Assembly: GCA_031272825.1 (NCBI GenBank)
Contig: JAISTE010000010.1
Span: forward strand, 1-36,707
Direction: 5' to 3'
DNA: 36,707 nucleotides
Source: Propionibacteriaceae bacterium
GTDB lineage: Bacteria; Actinomycetota; Actinomycetes; Propionibacteriales; Propionibacteriaceae
In this document: one piece after another, positions 1 through 8,831 of the stretch
How positions within the stretch are numbered: position 1 is the first letter of the stretch
Layout of the letters: the number at the start of each line of letters is the position of its first letter
Notes under the pieces: model-generated
The model's input: only the letters and a program-made list of their open reading frames with translations
Databases searched by the model: none
Told to the model about the DNA's origin: nothing
Translations under genes and position numbers: made by a program

Positions 1-487
1 AGTCCAGGCCGGGGAAGGATACCTGCCGGGGTTCGTAGAAGGAGCTGGCCGAGTCGTCGCCGCGGCCGCATACCTCTTGGTACTTATCGCACCCCCAGGT
101 CCACACGGTACCGTCGTCAGCCAGGGCCGCCGCCGCGTGGCCTGGTTCATCGGTAAACCCGCGGTGGGAGGTGGTATCTGCCGTCACAACCTTGCGATCG
201 CCGGGCAGGCACAACTGGGTGGCCGGGTCGTCGGAAGGCACCGAAGCTTGCCCGTTTCCCGCCATTCCGTGTTCCCGGTAACCCCAGATCCACAGGCAGC
301 CCTCCTGATCCTTGGCCATGGCTGTGCCCGGGGCGAGGGTGTCGAGCGGGTCGAGGTCGAGGGTAGCGTCGAAGGCGATGGCCACCCGGCCAGCTTCGGT
401 ATCGGTAAAGCTGGCCAGCGACATCGGAACGCAGGCGATCGCGGCCAGGGTCAGCAGGCCGACGACCAGTGACACTCCCCTTCTCAC
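1..487 (-). CDS. Secreted RCC1-repeat protein, copy 1 (5' part only, runs off the window)
   Basis: This ORF is absent from the ORF track because it starts with GTG at 487 and continues past base 1. I read it by hand as RRGVSLVVGLLTLAAIACVP, followed by SLASFTDTEAG and then RCC1-type blade motifs (GCLWIWGYREHGMAG, GTVWTWGCDK). It aligns throughout with the complete paralogue at 2175-3704, which has KIVTADATSQ where this copy has KVVTADTTSH. The hydrophobic N-terminus ending in ASFTDTE looks like a SipW-dependent signal peptide, so the protein is probably exported and processed by the SipW encoded just upstream. The GTG overlaps the sipW stop by 4 nt (GTGA), implying translational coupling. RCC1 repeats form beta-propellers in known proteins. 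The ligand or partner here is unknown. Confidence is high for homology and export, low for function. Confidence 0.85.
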   Translation of the reverse strand, partial: MRRGVSLVVGLLTLAAIACVPMSLASFTDTEAGRVAIAFDATLDLDPLDTLAPGTAMAKDQEGCLWIWGYREHGMAGNGQASVPSDDPATQLCLPGDRKVVTADTTSHRGFTDEPGHAAAALADDGTVWTWGCDKYQEVCGRGDDSASSFYEPRQVSFPGLD

Positions 488-1119
488 GCCTGGGTTGCTC
501 CCTCCAATTTCGCTTCACGTGTGCGTGCGTTTTCAGTCTCGGTGCGCACCCCCGAGACGTCGGTTCCGGCCTGTTTCATGGATTCGACCAGCCGCTTGGC
601 CGAGGCGCGGGTCAGCCCTTTCACTACCGAGCCGTCCGGCATGACGACGGAAACCCGCGGCCCTCCCGAAAAGGAGAAGACGATGATGGCGAGCAGGATC
701 AAGCCTGCGATCACCAGGTTGTTGCGCACCCAAACGCACACGTAGCCGAGCACCGGCACCGAGCCCAGGTACTGCCCCACCTCGGAGACGAGGTAGGGGG
801 CCGGGTCGTCTTGGCCGTTGGCGTCGCCCCTCAAGGTGAGCTGGGTGAGGCCGTCGGGGCCCTCGGAACTCGCCACCACGCGGTGGGTGACGTACTCGCG
901 GCTCTCCTTTTGCAAGGTGACGACGTCCCCGACCTTGGCCTGGCTGGCCGGGATGGGCCGGTCGAAGGCCAGTGCCCCGGTGTGGATCTGCGGCTCCATC
1001 GAGCCCGAGGCGACGATCACCGGGCGCAGGCCGAAGGCCAGCATGAGCCCGAAGGCGATTATGGATATCGCTCCCAGCGCACAGAGCACTGAGAGCGATA
1101 CGCGGCGGGCAATCGTCAC
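484..1119 (-). CDS. sipW: SipW-type signal peptidase I, copy 1
   Basis: This is a 211-aa membrane-bound signal peptidase of the SipW/ER-archaeal type. It has an N-terminal membrane segment (about residues 10-30), the catalytic serine box GSMEP with Ser40, and YVTHRVV with His79 in place of the lysine of ordinary bacterial SPase I. The GDVVTLQ and LRGDANGQDDPAPY blocks follow, then a second membrane segment (about 134-150) and a basic cytoplasmic tail. The family cleaves alternate signal peptides of TasA/CalY-like proteins. Here both neighbours carry such signals. Start is GTG at 1119, overlapping the stop of the TasA-like gene as GTGA. Its own stop overlaps the next GTG the same way. A close paralogue lies at 3701-4393. 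Confidence 0.93.
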   Translation of the reverse strand: MTIARRVSLSVLCALGAISIIAFGLMLAFGLRPVIVASGSMEPQIHTGALAFDRPIPASQAKVGDVVTLQKESREYVTHRVVASSEGPDGLTQLTLRGDANGQDDPAPYLVSEVGQYLGSVPVLGYVCVWVRNNLVIAGLILLAIIVFSFSGGPRVSVVMPDGSVVKGLTRASAKRLVESMKQAGTDVSGVRTETENARTREAKLEGATQA

Positions 1120-1811
1120 GGAAGCACCGATTCGCCGTCGATGTGGGCCATCAGATAGGCCTTGGTGTCGAGCAGGCTGTTGACGCTGGCCGAATCTTCC
1201 AGCTTCACCTTGATCGAGACGGTAGCGATGTCGCCGCCGGCGAGCTTCGTGCCGATCTCCAGGCCCTTACCCGAGTTCATCGCGTTGATGTCGTCGATCT
1301 TCTGAGCGGTAGCGTCGTCACCGGCATCCGAGGTGACGTCCAGGCGCAGGGCATCCCACAGGTCGGCCGAGCCGTTGGCACCGAGGGTGGCGGCATCGTC
1401 GTCGAACTTGAGGTAGAGCTTGGTCGGGTTGTTGGACGTAGAGGCGTTCTTGATCTGGAAGTCCGGGATGTCGATGTAGTCGCCGAGCTTGAGCAGTTGC
1501 TCGCCGCTGGCCAGATCGATGGGCAGAGCGGCGGAGGGATCGTCGCGGTCGGCGCTGCCGTTAGCGGTGTCCTTCCAGCCGCTGTTGCCGGACTGGATCT
1601 GCAGGTTATAGGAGCCGACCGCGAGGCCCGCGTCCTTGTCGTTGCCGGCCAGGCGCGCAAACTCGGAATCGGTGAAGGCCGCGAGGGTGACCGTCCCAGC
1701 CAGTGCCAAAGCCATGAACCCGGTTGCGAGCAGGCCCGCCGACCGGAACTTGGAACGTTCTTCGATGATGATGGGTTCTTCGGCGTCAAAGCGCTTTCCC
1801 AACTGCTTCAT
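1116..1811 (-). CDS. TasA/CalY-like exported protein with SipW-dependent signal, copy 1
   Basis: This 231-aa protein has an unusually long N-terminal cytoplasmic region (about 25 residues, with EEPIIIEERSKFR), a hydrophobic segment (SAGLLATGFMALALAGTVTL) and the SipW-type cleavage region LAAFTDSEFA. The mature part is acidic and probably beta-rich. It includes INPDFQ-like and LYLKFDDDAA strands typical of camelysin/TasA-like exported proteins, and has no LPXTG or membrane anchor. Known TasA proteins assemble into extracellular fibres; that role is inferred here from family resemblance and the adjacent sipW. A good ribosome site (TTTGGAGG, 6 nt before ATG) supports the start. It is the first gene of a three-gene operon and is very similar to the protein at 4390-5085. 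Confidence 0.88.
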   Translation of the reverse strand: MKQLGKRFDAEEPIIIEERSKFRSAGLLATGFMALALAGTVTLAAFTDSEFARLAGNDKDAGLAVGSYNLQIQSGNSGWKDTANGSADRDDPSAALPIDLASGEQLLKLGDYIDIPDFQIKNASTSNNPTKLYLKFDDDAATLGANGSADLWDALRLDVTSDAGDDATAQKIDDINAMNSGKGLEIGTKLAGGDIATVSIKVKLEDSASVNSLLDTKAYLMAHIDGESVLP

Positions 1812-1859
1812 ACCTAGCCTCCAAAGCAGATTGTTGACGATAGAAATACGTCCGCGACC

Positions 1860-1873
1860 TTACCGCCGGGTAA
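1860..1873. promoter_or_regulatory. 14-bp palindrome upstream of TasA-like operon 1
   Basis: TTACCGCCGGGTAA has inverted TTACC/GGTAA ends. It lies 49 bp upstream of the operon start codon. The near-identical TTACCGTCGAGTAA sits at the matching place upstream of the paralogous operon. This is a candidate operator; the binding protein is unknown. Confidence 0.45.
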
Positions 1874-1962
1874 AAGTGCAACAAAGGATAATCGCTAGAT
1901 AGTTGCATTTAGAGAGCTAGTGAGCACACTTCGGTGGTACACCGAAGTGCCTGCTCCGCCCC

Positions 1963-2040
1963 TTCGTCATGCTGCACACAAACACCCATTCGTCATCCTG
2001 CACACAAACACCCATTCGTCATCCTGCACACAAACACCCA
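1963..2040. repeat. Three tandem 26-bp repeats (half-REP plus spacer)
   Basis: Units start at 1963, 1989 and 2015. Each begins TTCGTCATCCTGC (TTCGTCATGCTGC in the first) and ends ACACAAACACCCA. The array runs directly into a full REP-like element at 2041, and the repeated part equals its left arm. With 2041-2115 it fills most of the gap between the two TasA-like operons (1812-2174); no gene was seen in that gap. Confidence 0.9.
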
Positions 2041-2115
2041 TTCGTCATCCTGCGCGTAGTCGCAGGATCTTGCCGAACTGTATAGAGCTCCTGCGACGAC
2101 GCGCAGGATGACGAA
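2041..2115. repeat. Paired, inverted REP-like palindromes
   Basis: One REP-like unit (2041-2070; arms ATCCTGCG and CGCAGGAT) is followed after 15 nt by the same unit inverted (2086-2115). The two 30-nt units match at 28 positions, so the whole could fold as one long hairpin. It lies 60 bp beyond the end of the copy-2 RCC1 gene and may act as its terminator. Confidence 0.85.
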
Positions 2116-2174
2116 GAACCCAACGAGGGATTACGGAAAACCCACAGCCATTTCAACTGCCCATAACCCTGTGC

Positions 2175-3704
2175 TTATCGGCTCCAGGTGTCCAAGAGAG
2201 TAGCGGGCTGGCCAACCGAGGTATTGGTGGTGCTGGTCTTGAGTAGGTAGTCACGCACGATGGAATACGGGTTGCCGGAGGGAATCTGCTCTCTGCCTCC
2301 GCCGACGGTGAAGAGCAACCCATCTGTGCGCTTGACCATTGCCGAATCTCCGAAGCCGACAATTTTGGCGATCTTGCCTTTCTGCCAGGCGGGGTAGGTG
2401 GTACCGCCATCGATGGCGAAGGCCAGGTTTGCAACGTTTGGCAGCTCATACGGAGCGCCGTCCTCACGGGGGAATTTGTCGGTGTGTTTGCGTTCGCCGT
2501 AGAAATAGGCCTGACCCGCCGAATCCCAATAGAAGATGAATTCGGTTCCAGTAGCCAAACCGACAATCGGATTTGCGGCAGTTATCAGGGCAGGCTTTCC
2601 GCCAGTCTTGCTAATTCCTGCCCCAGAGGCACCATGGCTTCCGTATCCCCAGCTCAGCAGCGAGCCGTTCTTCAGCCTAATCGAGGAGCCATAGTACTGG
2701 CCTGTCATATCCTGAAAAGTTCCGCCATCTTGAGCAGAACCCATCCGCACTCCCAAAGTGGCGTTGTCATCGGTATTCGCGCCCAGCGTCGAATCCCCGT
2801 CTTTGTAATCGAGGTAATTGGCCAAGGTGCCAGTCAGCGCAGAGGGAGTGGACTTGACCACAGTGTCCGCGATGGAAGTATCACCGGAAGGTCGCCCGTA
2901 GCTGCCAGCGTTGCTACCCCAAAACACCACCGCCGCTTTATTGCTCGAAAGGGTGTCGTTGCTGGCCGCGTCTTTGCCTGAACGCCAGCCGGCTGCAGCA
3001 ATCGCCCATCCGCAGAAGATGGAAGTCCCGAATGAATGCACTTGCGTCAACATGCGCACGGGACTCGTGAGGTTGGTACCTTGAGTTCCGTTACCCAAGA
3101 CACCGAAGGTGGCCTCACCCCAGGTGAAGAGCTGCCCTCCGCTGCTCAGTGCGGCGAAAGCATTGTTCAGAGCCTTCAGATCGACGATCTTTTCCCCGCT
3201 TGCCAGGTTGGGGAACGTTACCTGCTGCGGCGAGTAGTACTGCGTATCTCCTGCGCTATTGTCCTTATCGGCGGCACCAACGCCGCACAGGCGCAGGTAA
3301 TAGCAGCCCCAAGTCCAGACGGTTCCATCATCGGCAAGAGCAGCTGCCCCGTACGTCAGATCGTAGTTTTGGCCGTACTGGGAGGTCGCGTCGGCGGTCA
3401 CAATCTTGCGCGAATCCGGAAGGCACACGCGGCTAGCCGGATCCTCAGAGGCGACCGTCTCTACCCCGACGCCCGCCATGCCATATTTGCGTAAACCCCA
3501 AATCCACAGACATCCAAACTGATCTAAAGCCATGGCCGTGCCCATGGCCATGGTGTCGAGGGGTTCTAGATCCAGCAAAGGATCATCGAACGCGATAGCC
3601 ATCTTCCCAGCCTCTGTATCGGTAAAGCTGGCGGCGGTGATCGGCGCGGAGGCGATCAGGGCCAGGGCCAGCAGGCCCGAGAGCAGGGAGAGCGCGCGTT
3701 TCAC
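2175..3704 (-). CDS. Secreted RCC1-repeat beta-propeller protein, copy 2
   Basis: This is a 509-aa protein. Residues 1-25 are a hydrophobic signal region followed by TAASFTDTEAG, which matches the SipW-dependent signal pattern of the TasA-like proteins. About seven RCC1-like blades follow, recognisable by GCLWIWGLRKYGMAG, GTVWTWG, GQLFTWG, VVFWGSN, GSLLSWGYGSHG, AYFYGERK and LLFTVGGG. Seven blades is the usual number for an RCC1 propeller. There is no sorting signal or C-terminal anchor. The GTG start overlaps the sipW stop by 4 nt, so it is third in the operon. RCC1 folds usually mediate protein binding; an adhesive or matrix-accessory role is an inference. Family resemblance is strong, function unknown. 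Confidence 0.87.
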   Translation of the reverse strand: MKRALSLLSGLLALALIASAPITAASFTDTEAGKMAIAFDDPLLDLEPLDTMAMGTAMALDQFGCLWIWGLRKYGMAGVGVETVASEDPASRVCLPDSRKIVTADATSQYGQNYDLTYGAAALADDGTVWTWGCYYLRLCGVGAADKDNSAGDTQYYSPQQVTFPNLASGEKIVDLKALNNAFAALSSGGQLFTWGEATFGVLGNGTQGTNLTSPVRMLTQVHSFGTSIFCGWAIAAAGWRSGKDAASNDTLSSNKAAVVFWGSNAGSYGRPSGDTSIADTVVKSTPSALTGTLANYLDYKDGDSTLGANTDDNATLGVRMGSAQDGGTFQDMTGQYYGSSIRLKNGSLLSWGYGSHGASGAGISKTGGKPALITAANPIVGLATGTEFIFYWDSAGQAYFYGERKHTDKFPREDGAPYELPNVANLAFAIDGGTTYPAWQKGKIAKIVGFGDSAMVKRTDGLLFTVGGGREQIPSGNPYSIVRDYLLKTSTTNTSVGQPATLLDTWSR

Positions 3705-4393
3705 CTTGATACCGCCTCCAGGATGGGTTCGTGGCTGGGCTCAGGTTCGGGGCCCTCCCCAGTCTCAGGGCGGGGTTCCGTAACCGGCTCGGGTTGCTCT
3801 GGCTCGGAGCCTTCCCTATCCCCCGCGCTTGCCCCGCCCGAGGTGGCTTTCACGGATTCGACCAGCCGCTTTGCCGACGTCCGGGTCAGGCCCTTCACTA
3901 CCGATCCGTCGGGCATGACGACGGAAACCCGCGGCCCACCCGAGAAGGAAAAGGCCGCCAGGGCCAGGAACAGGATCGCGGCGATCACCCAGTTGTTGCG
4001 TACCCACATGGCCGCATAGCCCAGCCACGGGATCGAGCCCAAGTGCTTCCCAACCTCGGAAACCAGGTAGGGCGTGGGGTCGTTTTGGCCGTTGGCGTCG
4101 CCTTTCAAGGTGAGCTGAGTGAGCCCCTCAGGGCCCTCGGCGACCGCCACGACCCGGTGGGTGACGTAGTCACCGCCGGTTCTCTTCACCGTGACGATGT
4201 CGCCGACGGCCACCTGGTTCGCGGGAACCGCGCGGTCGAAGGCCAGTGCCCCGGTGGGTATGGCCGGTTCCATGGAGCCGGAGGCCACCATGATCGGGCG
4301 GATGCCGAAGGCCAGCATGATCCCGAACGCGATTAGGGATATCGCTCCCAGCACGCAGATAACTGAAAGCGATATCCGCCGGGCGATTCTCAC
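3701..4393 (-). CDS. sipW: SipW-type signal peptidase I, copy 2
   Basis: This 230-aa paralogue of the peptidase at 484-1119 has the same layout. An N-terminal membrane segment (about 10-30) precedes GSMEP with Ser40, YVTHRVV with His79 and LKGDANGQNDPTPY, and a second membrane segment is followed by a conserved block (PDGSVVKGLTR.SAKRLVES). The C-terminus differs: it is a longer Pro/Glu-rich tail (EPEQPEPVTEPRPE...). The Ser/His pair marks the SipW class. The GTG start and the stop both make GTGA overlaps with its neighbours. Likely substrates are the two exported proteins of this operon, possibly also those of operon 1. Confidence 0.93.
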   Translation of the reverse strand: MRIARRISLSVICVLGAISLIAFGIMLAFGIRPIMVASGSMEPAIPTGALAFDRAVPANQVAVGDIVTVKRTGGDYVTHRVVAVAEGPEGLTQLTLKGDANGQNDPTPYLVSEVGKHLGSIPWLGYAAMWVRNNWVIAAILFLALAAFSFSGGPRVSVVMPDGSVVKGLTRTSAKRLVESVKATSGGASAGDREGSEPEQPEPVTEPRPETGEGPEPEPSHEPILEAVSR

Positions 4394-5085
4394 GGCAGAA
4401 CCGAGATGCCGTCAACGTGGGCCAGCAGGTAGGCCTTCGTATCGAGCAGGTTGTTCACATCCGCCGAATCTTCCAGCTTCACCTTGAGCGAGACCTTGGC
4501 GATGCCTCCGCCGGCGAGCTTCGTCCCGATCTTTAGGCCCTTGTTGGCGTTGAGCGCGTTGATGTTCGCAATGGTCTCGGCCGTCACGTTGTCGCCAGCA
4601 TCGGAAGTGACGTCCAGCAGTAGGGCATCCCACAGGTCTTGAGAACCCGTGCCGCCGACCGCAGCGGCATCGTCGTCGAACTTCAGATACAGCTCGGTCG
4701 GGTTGTTGGACGTCGAGGCGTTCTTGATCTCGAAATCAGGGATTGTGATGTACTCGCCGACCTTGAGTAGCTGCTCGCCGCTGGCCAGGTCGATCGGGAA
4801 CGTCGGCTTCTTGTCGCGGTCAGGATTGCCGTCTGCTGAGGTGTCCTTCCAACCGCCCGAACCGGATTGAATCTGCAGGTTATAGGAGCCGACCGCCAGG
4901 CCTGCCTTGTCGTCGTTGCCCGCCACCCTGGCGAACTCGGAATCTGTGAATGCTGCGAGGGAAACCGTCCCGGCTAGCGCCAATGCCATGAATCCGGCGG
5001 CGAACATGCCCGCCGTGCGGAACTTAGAACGTTCCTCGATGATGATGGGTTCGGATGCGCCGAACCGCCTTCCTATTTGCTTCAT
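4390..5085 (-). CDS. TasA/CalY-like exported protein with SipW-dependent signal, copy 2
   Basis: This 231-aa protein has the same length as, and is highly similar to, the copy-1 protein. It has the EPIIIEERSKFRTAG lead, a hydrophobic core (MFAAGFMALALAGTVSL) and the cleavage region LAAFTDSEFARVAG. The mature domain has conserved LYLKFDDDAA and KVSLKVKLEDSADVN. Differences from copy 1 are scattered through the mature domain, so this is an old or diversifying duplication rather than a fresh one. The ribosome site TATGGAGGT lies 6 nt before ATG. First gene of operon 2. An extracellular fibre or matrix role is inferred from the TasA family. Confidence 0.88.
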   Translation of the reverse strand: MKQIGRRFGASEPIIIEERSKFRTAGMFAAGFMALALAGTVSLAAFTDSEFARVAGNDDKAGLAVGSYNLQIQSGSGGWKDTSADGNPDRDKKPTFPIDLASGEQLLKVGEYITIPDFEIKNASTSNNPTELYLKFDDDAAAVGGTGSQDLWDALLLDVTSDAGDNVTAETIANINALNANKGLKIGTKLAGGGIAKVSLKVKLEDSADVNNLLDTKAYLLAHVDGISVLP

Positions 5086-5136
5086 ACCTTACCTCCATAA
5101 GCACCAATGGGATTAGCACGATATGTTGGCACGCCC

Positions 5137-5150
5137 TTACCGTCGAGTAA
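5137..5150. promoter_or_regulatory. 14-bp palindrome upstream of TasA-like operon 2
   Basis: TTACCGTCGAGTAA is the partner of the 1860-1873 site, differing at two positions and placed 52 bp from the start codon rather than 49. Its conservation upstream of both operons suggests a shared operator or promoter element. Confidence 0.45.
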
Positions 5151-5225
5151 AAATACGCAAGCGTAAACTGAGCCGAAAGTATCAATCCGAGCCTTTAGCG
5201 CCACAAGAAGCAGGAGCAGAAAAGC

Positions 5226-5263
5226 AGCAGTACATATGCCGTCAGGCAGCTACCCCTACTGCT
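5226..5263 (-). terminator. Likely terminator of the DedA-like gene
   Basis: Outer arms AGCAGTA and TACTGCT enclose an inner GCC/GGC stem. On the minus strand the hairpin is followed by GCTTTTCTG. It overlaps the stop codon of the 5256-6155 gene. Confidence 0.55.
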
Positions 5264-6155
5264 CTTTCATTTGGCGCTTGGTCGACCACACGGCGAAGAC
5301 GACGACGCCCACCAGCAGCGCAAAGGAGATGTACCACATGTACTGGGTGTAGACCTCCATGACTTTGACCGCGGGTTCACCGATCCACCAGCCGAGTGCC
5401 AGATAGATCGACTGCATGACGAGCGCGGAGGCGATGTCCACACCCAAGAACTTCTTCAGCGACGTCCCGGCCTCGCCCAGCACCGCGTAGATGACGGCCG
5501 CGGGGATCGGAATCGGCAGGTAAGTGATGACGATGGCCAAGGTCTCGTACTTGCGGGCGATCTTCTCGGCCCGGGCGTTGCGCTTCTTCGCGCGCTCGCT
5601 CTTGCCTGACCACATCTCGATGATGCCCCGGCCCCAGAGCTTACCGGCCCACCAGTAGATCCAGTCGAACTTCGCAGACAGCAGCGTTCCCAGGCCGAGA
5701 ACTAGGGGCCACCAATGGTCGCCCATATACGCCTGGACGCCCGTCAGGATCATGCCGGTGCGGTAGCCCAAAGCGCCGAGCACCTGGGGCGCCCAGCCGA
5801 GCACGACCGGTTGCAGCGGCAACATGATCAGGGAGTAGATGGCGACGGCGGAGATAAGGCCTAAGCACACGAAGTCTTTGCGGCCGGGCTTGTGATCGAA
5901 GGGCAGGCCGGGTTCTTGCCACCACTCGAGTTCATCTTGGCTTGCCGCCGCCGTTCCCGCGGGCTCAACTCCCGGAGCGGACGTTCCCTCACCCGTCGAT
6001 TCACTGATCTCGAGATAGTACGGGCCCTCGCCGTCGTATATCTTCTCGCTCAAACTCAACCCTTCGTCTTGGCCCATTCTAGTGCCGTACATGCGCAAAA
6101 ACGCCTGCCCACCGTTAGCTTGAACCCCGAGCGCACCCTGGAATATTCCCGCCAT
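5256..6155 (-). CDS. DedA/VTT-domain membrane protein
   Basis: This 299-aa polytopic membrane protein is of the DedA/SNARE-associated (VTT) type. About 95 N-terminal residues are hydrophilic and acidic and have no clear domain. The membrane part then starts (KDFVCLGLISAVAIYSLIMLP). It includes GALGYRTGMILTG, the amphipathic re-entrant region around YETLAIVITYLPIPIPAAVIYAVLGEAG, and a final membrane helix before the KRQMKEQ tail. DedA proteins act in the plasma membrane as lipid or ion-coupled transporters. The substrate here is unknown. The start is uncertain: the first ATG has no clear ribosome site, and an internal ATG (MYGTRMGQ) is preceded by GGGCAGG. It is a single gene between the TasA operon and msmK. 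Confidence 0.75.
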   Translation of the reverse strand: MAGIFQGALGVQANGGQAFLRMYGTRMGQDEGLSLSEKIYDGEGPYYLEISESTGEGTSAPGVEPAGTAAASQDELEWWQEPGLPFDHKPGRKDFVCLGLISAVAIYSLIMLPLQPVVLGWAPQVLGALGYRTGMILTGVQAYMGDHWWPLVLGLGTLLSAKFDWIYWWAGKLWGRGIIEMWSGKSERAKKRNARAEKIARKYETLAIVITYLPIPIPAAVIYAVLGEAGTSLKKFLGVDIASALVMQSIYLALGWWIGEPAVKVMEVYTQYMWYISFALLVGVVVFAVWSTKRQMKEQ

Positions 6156-6293
6156 CCAAAAGCGTGAGAGCTGCTTGGACTTTGGTGGTATCCGTGCAAG
6201 AATGTGCGTGGTTGAGGATCAACCAGCTACCCACAGTAGCTTTCCACTACGGATCGTCGGGCACGTACCTGCCCGTGGAAGGAGATGTGGTCA

Positions 6294-7382
<1,089 letters not shown>

Positions 7383-7402
7383 CACGCGAACACTTCAACG
7401 TC

Positions 7403-7432
7403 CGGCCCCTGGGCTAACAAGCTCAGGGGCCG
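7403..7432 (+). terminator. Hairpin after msmK
   Basis: CGGCCCCTGGGC and GCTCAGGGGCCG form a GC-rich stem of about 12 bp (one G-U pair) starting 20 nt after the stop. It lacks a long T run but ends in TTCGTAT. Confidence 0.6.
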
Positions 7433-7436
7433 TTCG

Positions 7437-7442
7437 TATACT
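7437..7442 (+). promoter_or_regulatory. -10 box (TATACT) for the DUF4032 gene
   Basis: TATACT lies 25 nt upstream of the start, directly after the msmK terminator. No convincing -35 was seen. Confidence 0.45.
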
Positions 7443-7466
7443 TGTCCGAAAAGCACTACTCAAGGG

Positions 7467-8831
7467 ATGTCGATGCCTCACTTCCTGTCCGCAAGGCCAG
7501 ATTCGCGGTTCATACCGCTTCCTTGGACTATCCCCCTGGCCCAGTGGCCGGAGTCCTATCTGGTGGCGCTCCCCCGCGGCATTTCCCGCCACGTTGTGCG
7601 CTTCATCCAGGTCGGCAACTCGGTGTACGCGGCCAAAGAAGTGATCGAACACCTGGCCTTGCACGAGTACGAGATGCTGGTTGACCTGCACCGGCTGGAC
7701 GCCCCGGCTGTCGAGCCCGTGGCCGTCGTCACAGACAGGATCGACGAGAACGGCAAGCCCCTCGATCCGGTGCTCATCACCCGGCACCTGGAGTTCTCGC
7801 TTCCCTACCGAACCTTGTTTGACTACGGGGTTCGCCCGGAGACAGTCGGGCGTTTGATCGACGCCATGGTGGTGTTGTTTGTCCGGCTGCACCTCATCGG
7901 TTTCCTGTGGGGCGACGTCTCACTGTCGAACGTGCTGTTCCGCCGCGATGCCGGGGCTTTCGCCGCTTACCTCGTCGACGCCGAAACCTCCGAAATCCAC
8001 GACGCGCTCTCCGACGGCCAGCGCGAGGCCGACCTCGACATCGCCCACGTCAACCTCTTCGGCGAATTCTCCGACTTGGAGGCCGGGGGGATGCTGGATT
8101 CTTCCTTGTCTCCGCAGGAACTGGCCGATTCGATCATCAACCGCTACCGCGATCTGTGGAACGAGCTGACCGGCGTCGAGCAGTTCGCCGGTTCGGAGAT
8201 CGTGCGCATTGAAAACCGCGTGCGCAGGCTCAACGCCCTGGGCTTCGACGTCGCCGAGCTGGACATCACCACCTCCCCCGACGGCTCCCAGGTGCAAATC
8301 CAGCCCAAGGTCGTCGACGCCGGGTATCACCAGCGCAAACTCCTACGCCTCACCGGGCTGGACACCGAGGAGAACCAGGCCAGGCGCCTGCTCAACGACA
8401 TGGGCACGTTCAAGGTGCGCACCGGCCAGCAGCACGTCGACGACGCGGTGGTCGCCTCCCAGTGGCTCACCCAGTGCTACAAGCCGGTTCTGGATGCCGT
8501 GCCGCCCGAGCTGCGCGGCAAGCGCGATGGCGCCCAGGTCTACCACGAGGTGCTGGACTACCGCTGGTACCAATCCCAGCGAGAATGCCGCGAGGTTCCG
8601 CTCATCGAGGCCGCGCAGGGCTATATCCGCGACGTCCTCACCACGCTGCCCGAGGAGAAGGTGTCGCTGGATCGCACGCTCACGAACCCCTACGACCCGT
8701 CCCACGGTTTCGCTGGGGACGAGGAGGACGGCCCGCCGCCGCACGACCCCTGGGAGGACGACGCCGAGGAGCAGCCCGAGCCCAGCGGGTATCTGGATAT
8801 CGCGGCGCTTCGGGCCAAGCATTCGAAGTGA
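7467..8831 (+). CDS. DUF4032 protein with kinase-like motif
   Basis: This 454-aa protein resembles the actinobacterial DUF4032 family. The N-terminal half contains a protein-kinase-like catalytic pattern: LHLIGFLWGDVSLSNVLF, where kinases have HGD..xxN, followed by AAYLVDAET where they have a D-x-E/G metal-binding site. The second half is charged and ends in an acidic Pro-rich tail (EEDGPPPHDPWEDDAEEQPEP). The function is unknown; lipopolysaccharide-kinase-like or aminoglycoside-phosphotransferase-like folds are the nearest known comparison. ATG at 7467 and ATG at 7473 are both in frame; the AAGGG at 7462 fits the second better. It is a single gene with its own promoter. Confidence 0.8.
   Translation: MSMPHFLSARPDSRFIPLPWTIPLAQWPESYLVALPRGISRHVVRFIQVGNSVYAAKEVIEHLALHEYEMLVDLHRLDAPAVEPVAVVTDRIDENGKPLDPVLITRHLEFSLPYRTLFDYGVRPETVGRLIDAMVVLFVRLHLIGFLWGDVSLSNVLFRRDAGAFAAYLVDAETSEIHDALSDGQREADLDIAHVNLFGEFSDLEAGGMLDSSLSPQELADSIINRYRDLWNELTGVEQFAGSEIVRIENRVRRLNALGFDVAELDITTSPDGSQVQIQPKVVDAGYHQRKLLRLTGLDTEENQARRLLNDMGTFKVRTGQQHVDDAVVASQWLTQCYKPVLDAVPPELRGKRDGAQVYHEVLDYRWYQSQRECREVPLIEAAQGYIRDVLTTLPEEKVSLDRTLTNPYDPSHGFAGDEEDGPPPHDPWEDDAEEQPEPSGYLDIAALRAKHSK

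Noticed and set aside
1963-2115. CRISPR-like appearance of the 26-bp array
   Set aside because: The units are directly adjacent with no unique spacers, and no cas genes are present. The arrays at 13514 and 20434 fail for the same reason.
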